Source: Mariniflexile jejuense (GTDB taxonomy: Bacteria; Bacteroidota; Bacteroidia; Flavobacteriales; Flavobacteriaceae). Taken from it: a stretch of DNA of 64,000 nucleotides. The translations under genes were made by a program, and so were the position numbers. Positions 61,398 through 64,000 of this stretch are shown in pieces; position 1 is the stretch's first letter, and the number at the start of each line of letters is the position of its first letter. The stretch is taken from the NCBI RefSeq assembly GCF_042675665.1, contig NZ_JBHTJI010000001.1, forward strand, positions 1,736,001-1,800,000. Reading direction: 5' to 3'. The notes beneath the pieces were generated by a model that worked only from the letters and a program-made list of their open reading frames with translations, was not told the DNA's origin and ran no database searches.

Positions 61398-64000
61398 TTA
61401 GTTTATATTAATTAAATAAGTTCCTGATTTTAATTCTAAAACAAGTTTACCTTCTTCTGTTTTATAATTTTCAGAATTCTTATCGAATTGCTTTTTATTG
61501 ATTTTTACTTTTGAAACATTGGTGGTTGGTAAATTAACCAAAGCTGTCGTGTTTACTGGAATGGTGATATACCAAGTTAACTTGTTTTTATTCTTTTTCC
61601 AATGACTCCTTATAAGCCCGTAAGAAGATTTATACGATGCATTTACATAACTTAGACCAGCATTAAAATCTGGTTTCATAATGATTTGTTTAAAACCAGG
61701 CATTTCTGGATTACTTTTAATTCCTGCCATATTTTCGTAATACCAAACCAATAAATCGCCCAATAGCATCACGTGGTTTTGGGAATTCATTTCTGGATTG
61801 GCAGTATTACCATTCCATAATTCCCAAATAGTAGTTGCGCCATTTTCAACCATATAACCCCAACTTGGATAGGTTTTGTTTGACGCTAGTTTGTATGCCA
61901 AATCGCCCCTTCCATGTTCTGTTAAGGTTCTCATTAAAAATTGTATGCCAACAACACCTGTACTTACATGGCCTTGTTTGGTAACCTCAATTTCATGCAC
62001 CATATTATCAAACACTTTCGCCTTTAATTCTTCTGGTACCATACCAAATGCTAAAGGCAATACATTAGCTGTAACAGTATTATTAGCATAACTAAATGTA
62101 GATGTGTTTAAATATTTTTTATTGAATGCCGTTTTTATGCGTTCTGATAAATCATCATAATGTGCTATATCCGCTTCAGTTGCATTAATAATATGTGCAA
62201 ACTTTTTCATAATTTGAAGCAGGTGATAATAAAAAGCACTCGACAAAACCTCACCATCGGTTAAACGTGTAGGATCTTGCGAACGGATAATTTCCAAAGA
62301 TTCTGGTGGCACACACCAATCGCCGTATTTGTCTTTCGTCATTAAATCGTTCTTCAAATAATTGGCTTCCATATAATCCATCCATTTTTTCATGTAGGGA
62401 TAATGGTTTTTAATCACATTTTCATCAGCAAATTGGTTGTACAACATATCGGCCACTTTAATGTAAGCACCTTGCCAAGTAACGCCGTCTCCATAATAAC
62501 GCCAAAACGCAGGAGCTACATCTGGAATGCCACCATCTAAAGTTTGCGAAAATTTAATATCGTCAAGCCATTTCGCATAAAGTGTTTGATTATCGAACAA
62601 AAAACTCTCGCCATAAGCTCCTGTCGTTCTATCACCCAACCAAGGTTGACGTTCATTACGTTGCGGACAATCAATCGGCATGCCTTTATAATTTCCTCGA
62701 ATGCCCCAAAAAGCATTCTTGAAAATTTGGTTCATAGTTTGGTTAGAACATTCAAACGTCCCAATGGTTTCTATATAGTCATACACCACTTTTCCTAAAA
62801 ACTGGTCTAATGAAGGTTTTGATTTTAATCCCGAAATTTCAACAAACCTAAAACCGTGATATACAAATTTTGGTTCCCAAATTTCTTCACCTTCACCTTT
62901 TAAAATGTATTCGTCTGTAACGCGAGCATCACGTAAATTCGCTATATAAAGCGACCCATCTTCCTTTAAAGATTCGGCAAATTTCATCGTGATGGTATCG
63001 TCTCTATTTCCATTCACTTTTAGTTGCAGCCAACCCACCATATTCTGACCCATATCTAAAATATAGTTACCCGTTTTAGTTGCCGTAATAGATAAAGGTT
63101 TCACTTCATCCATCACCTTCATATTTGGTGTCATTTGTGCCTCTGGAAAGCCGCCTGGTTCTTCAACCCACGTTAAATTTAGCCAATTGGTATCGTCAAA
63201 ATTATTTGTATTCCAATTGGGTATTTCTTTTCTAGCATCATGGACTTCTCCATCATATTCGTTGTTACTTCTTATTGGACCGTTTGGTGTAAACTTCCAG
63301 GTTTCATCGGTTTTTATAGTTTCAGTAGTGCCATCTTCATATTCAATATCCAACTGCAATGCCATTTTTGGAAACCCAAAACTTTTAATTTTATAGGGTT
63401 TGTATTCTTGACGCATCGCAAAAAAGCGTCCGTTTCCTAAAATAGTACCTAATACGTTTTCACCTTTTTTTAATTGAGATGTTACATCAAATACATTGTA
63501 TTTTACGTTTTTTGTGTAATCGGTTGGAACAGGTGCCAACACTTGATTCCCTATTTTTTCACCATTAATATAAAGCTCATACAAGCCCATACCCATAATG
63601 TAAACTTTGGCATTTTTTACCTGCTTTTTAACATCGATATGCTTGCGAATATAACGTGCTGATAATTTTGAAAACTGGCTCACACTATCACCTGGAAACA
63701 GCTGATTATAACCAATCCATCGGGTAGATTTCCAATCGGCATAAGTTAAAATACCCATGCTCCAATGTGCGGTTTCACTCCATTGGGTTTCTCCTTTATT
63801 CGTCCAAATTTTTACTTTCCAATAGGCTTCATCTTTACTGTTCAATTTTTTTCCTGAATAGGTTATATTCATTGAAGCATTGCTCGATACTTTACCAGAA
63901 TCCCATAAATCGGCATTATTGTTTTTTAATTTTTCAACTGAAGAAGCTACTAGAATTTGATATGTTTTTTGCTCTACTTCAGATACATCAGTAATAATTT
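61398..64000 (-). CDS. alpha-L-rhamnosidase, GH78 (N-terminus beyond window)
   Basis: At least 867 residues are visible; the frame stays open to the right edge. A Met at 63872 is internal, because upstream text reads QILVASSVEKLKNN and DLWDSGKV, the usual GH78 N-terminal domain. Other signatures are LGNGRFFAMRQEYKP, the catalytic-domain segment PIDCPQRNERQPWLGD and NGATTIWELWNG. The latter two hold the carboxylates expected of the inverting mechanism. GH78 releases terminal L-rhamnose from plant or algal polysaccharides and glycosides. As the first seen gene of the cluster it points to a rhamnose-bearing glycan. Export signal, if any, lies outside the window. Confidence 0.93.
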   Translation of the reverse strand, partial: IITDVSEVEQKTYQILVASSVEKLKNNNADLWDSGKVSSNASMNITYSGKKLNSKDEAYWKVKIWTNKGETQWSETAHWSMGILTYADWKSTRWIGYNQLFPGDSVSQFSKLSARYIRKHIDVKKQVKNAKVYIMGMGLYELYINGEKIGNQVLAPVPTDYTKNVKYNVFDVTSQLKKGENVLGTILGNGRFFAMRQEYKPYKIKSFGFPKMALQLDIEYEDGTTETIKTDETWKFTPNGPIRSNNEYDGEVHDARKEIPNWNTNNFDDTNWLNLTWVEEPGGFPEAQMTPNMKVMDEVKPLSITATKTGNYILDMGQNMVGWLQLKVNGNRDDTITMKFAESLKEDGSLYIANLRDARVTDEYILKGEGEEIWEPKFVYHGFRFVEISGLKSKPSLDQFLGKVVYDYIETIGTFECSNQTMNQIFKNAFWGIRGNYKGMPIDCPQRNERQPWLGDRTTGAYGESFLFDNQTLYAKWLDDIKFSQTLDGGIPDVAPAFWRYYGDGVTWQGAYIKVADMLYNQFADENVIKNHYPYMKKWMDYMEANYLKNDLMTKDKYGDWCVPPESLEIIRSQDPTRLTDGEVLSSAFYYHLLQIMKKFAHIINATEADIAHYDDLSERIKTAFNKKYLNTSTFSYANNTVTANVLPLAFGMVPEELKAKVFDNMVHEIEVTKQGHVSTGVVGIQFLMRTLTEHGRGDLAYKLASNKTYPSWGYMVENGATTIWELWNGNTANPEMNSQNHVMLLGDLLVWYYENMAGIKSNPEMPGFKQIIMKPDFNAGLSYVNASYKSSYGLIRSHWKKNKNKLTWYITIPVNTTALVNLPTTNVSKVKINKKQFDKNSENYKTEEGKLVLELKSGTYLININ

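Overview
The window looks like a chromosomal segment of a marine or soil Flavobacteriaceae-type bacterium (Bacteroidota). The base composition is AT-rich. Several genes are preceded by the Bacteroidota-type -7 element TAnnTTTG. Secreted carbohydrate enzymes carry lipobox signal peptides. The gene neighbourhoods (NUDIX-type AraR, mevalonate-pathway block, short arginine decarboxylase next to a deoxyhypusine-synthase homologue) are ones I associate with this group. No rRNA, tRNA, CRISPR array, transposase or phage gene was seen. All identifications rest on motif reading, not on searches.

Layout. (1) 1-8001: a truncated GH113-type lipoprotein on the minus strand. Then plus-strand genes: a flavin oxidoreductase overlapping a polytopic 4Fe-4S protein, two overlapping GT2 glycosyltransferases, the MeaB GTPase and a small secreted protein. 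(2) 8130-17650, minus: an eight-gene operon for succinyl-CoA/propionyl-CoA interconversion: epimerase, Na+-pumping methylmalonyl-CoA decarboxylase (alpha, gamma, biotin carrier, beta), CoA-transferase, mutA, mutB. MeaB, the mutase chaperone, lies just beyond on the other strand. (3) 17825-19282, plus: a polytopic GT-C mannosyltransferase-like protein whose last codons form a bidirectional terminator. (4) 19292-23681, minus: a polyamine operon (arginine decarboxylase, agmatinase, deoxyhypusine-synthase homologue) followed by acidic and VOC-family small proteins. (5) 24014-35168, minus: a packed run with msrB-msrA-selO, housekeeping enzymes, and an isoprenoid block (mvaD, GHMP kinase, UbiA prenyltransferase) ending in a RluB-like protein. 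A small four-helix-bundle (IVS-type) element bounded by 17-bp inverted repeats sits exactly between mvaD and the GHMP kinase.

(6) 35367-44463, minus: the L-arabinose regulon: tkt-tal-araR, then araB-araD-symporter-araA. Both transcription units carry the same palindrome, AAGTGT-N7-ACACTT, which is the likely AraR operator. (7) 44680-64000, minus: a deoxy-sugar polysaccharide utilisation cluster. Upstream are four complete secreted enzymes plus a truncated GH78 alpha-L-rhamnosidase: a BNR-sialidase/TIM-barrel fusion, a GH20/GH67-like protein and two GH2 enzymes. They are followed by a non-phosphorylative L-fucose/L-rhamnose type pathway: LgoD-like dehydrogenase, SDR, FAH-family hydrolase, lactonase, SDR, FucP symporter, mutarotase. 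The sugar-acid dehydratase, SusC/SusD and sulfatases are not in the window.

The most unusual items are four. First is the IVS-like element, with a frameshifted gene, inserted in an isoprenoid operon. Second is a RluB-family protein whose universally required catalytic aspartate is glycine. Third is the palindromic operator pair linking araB and tkt. Fourth is the sialidase-like/sugar-isomerase-like fusion inside the sugar cluster.
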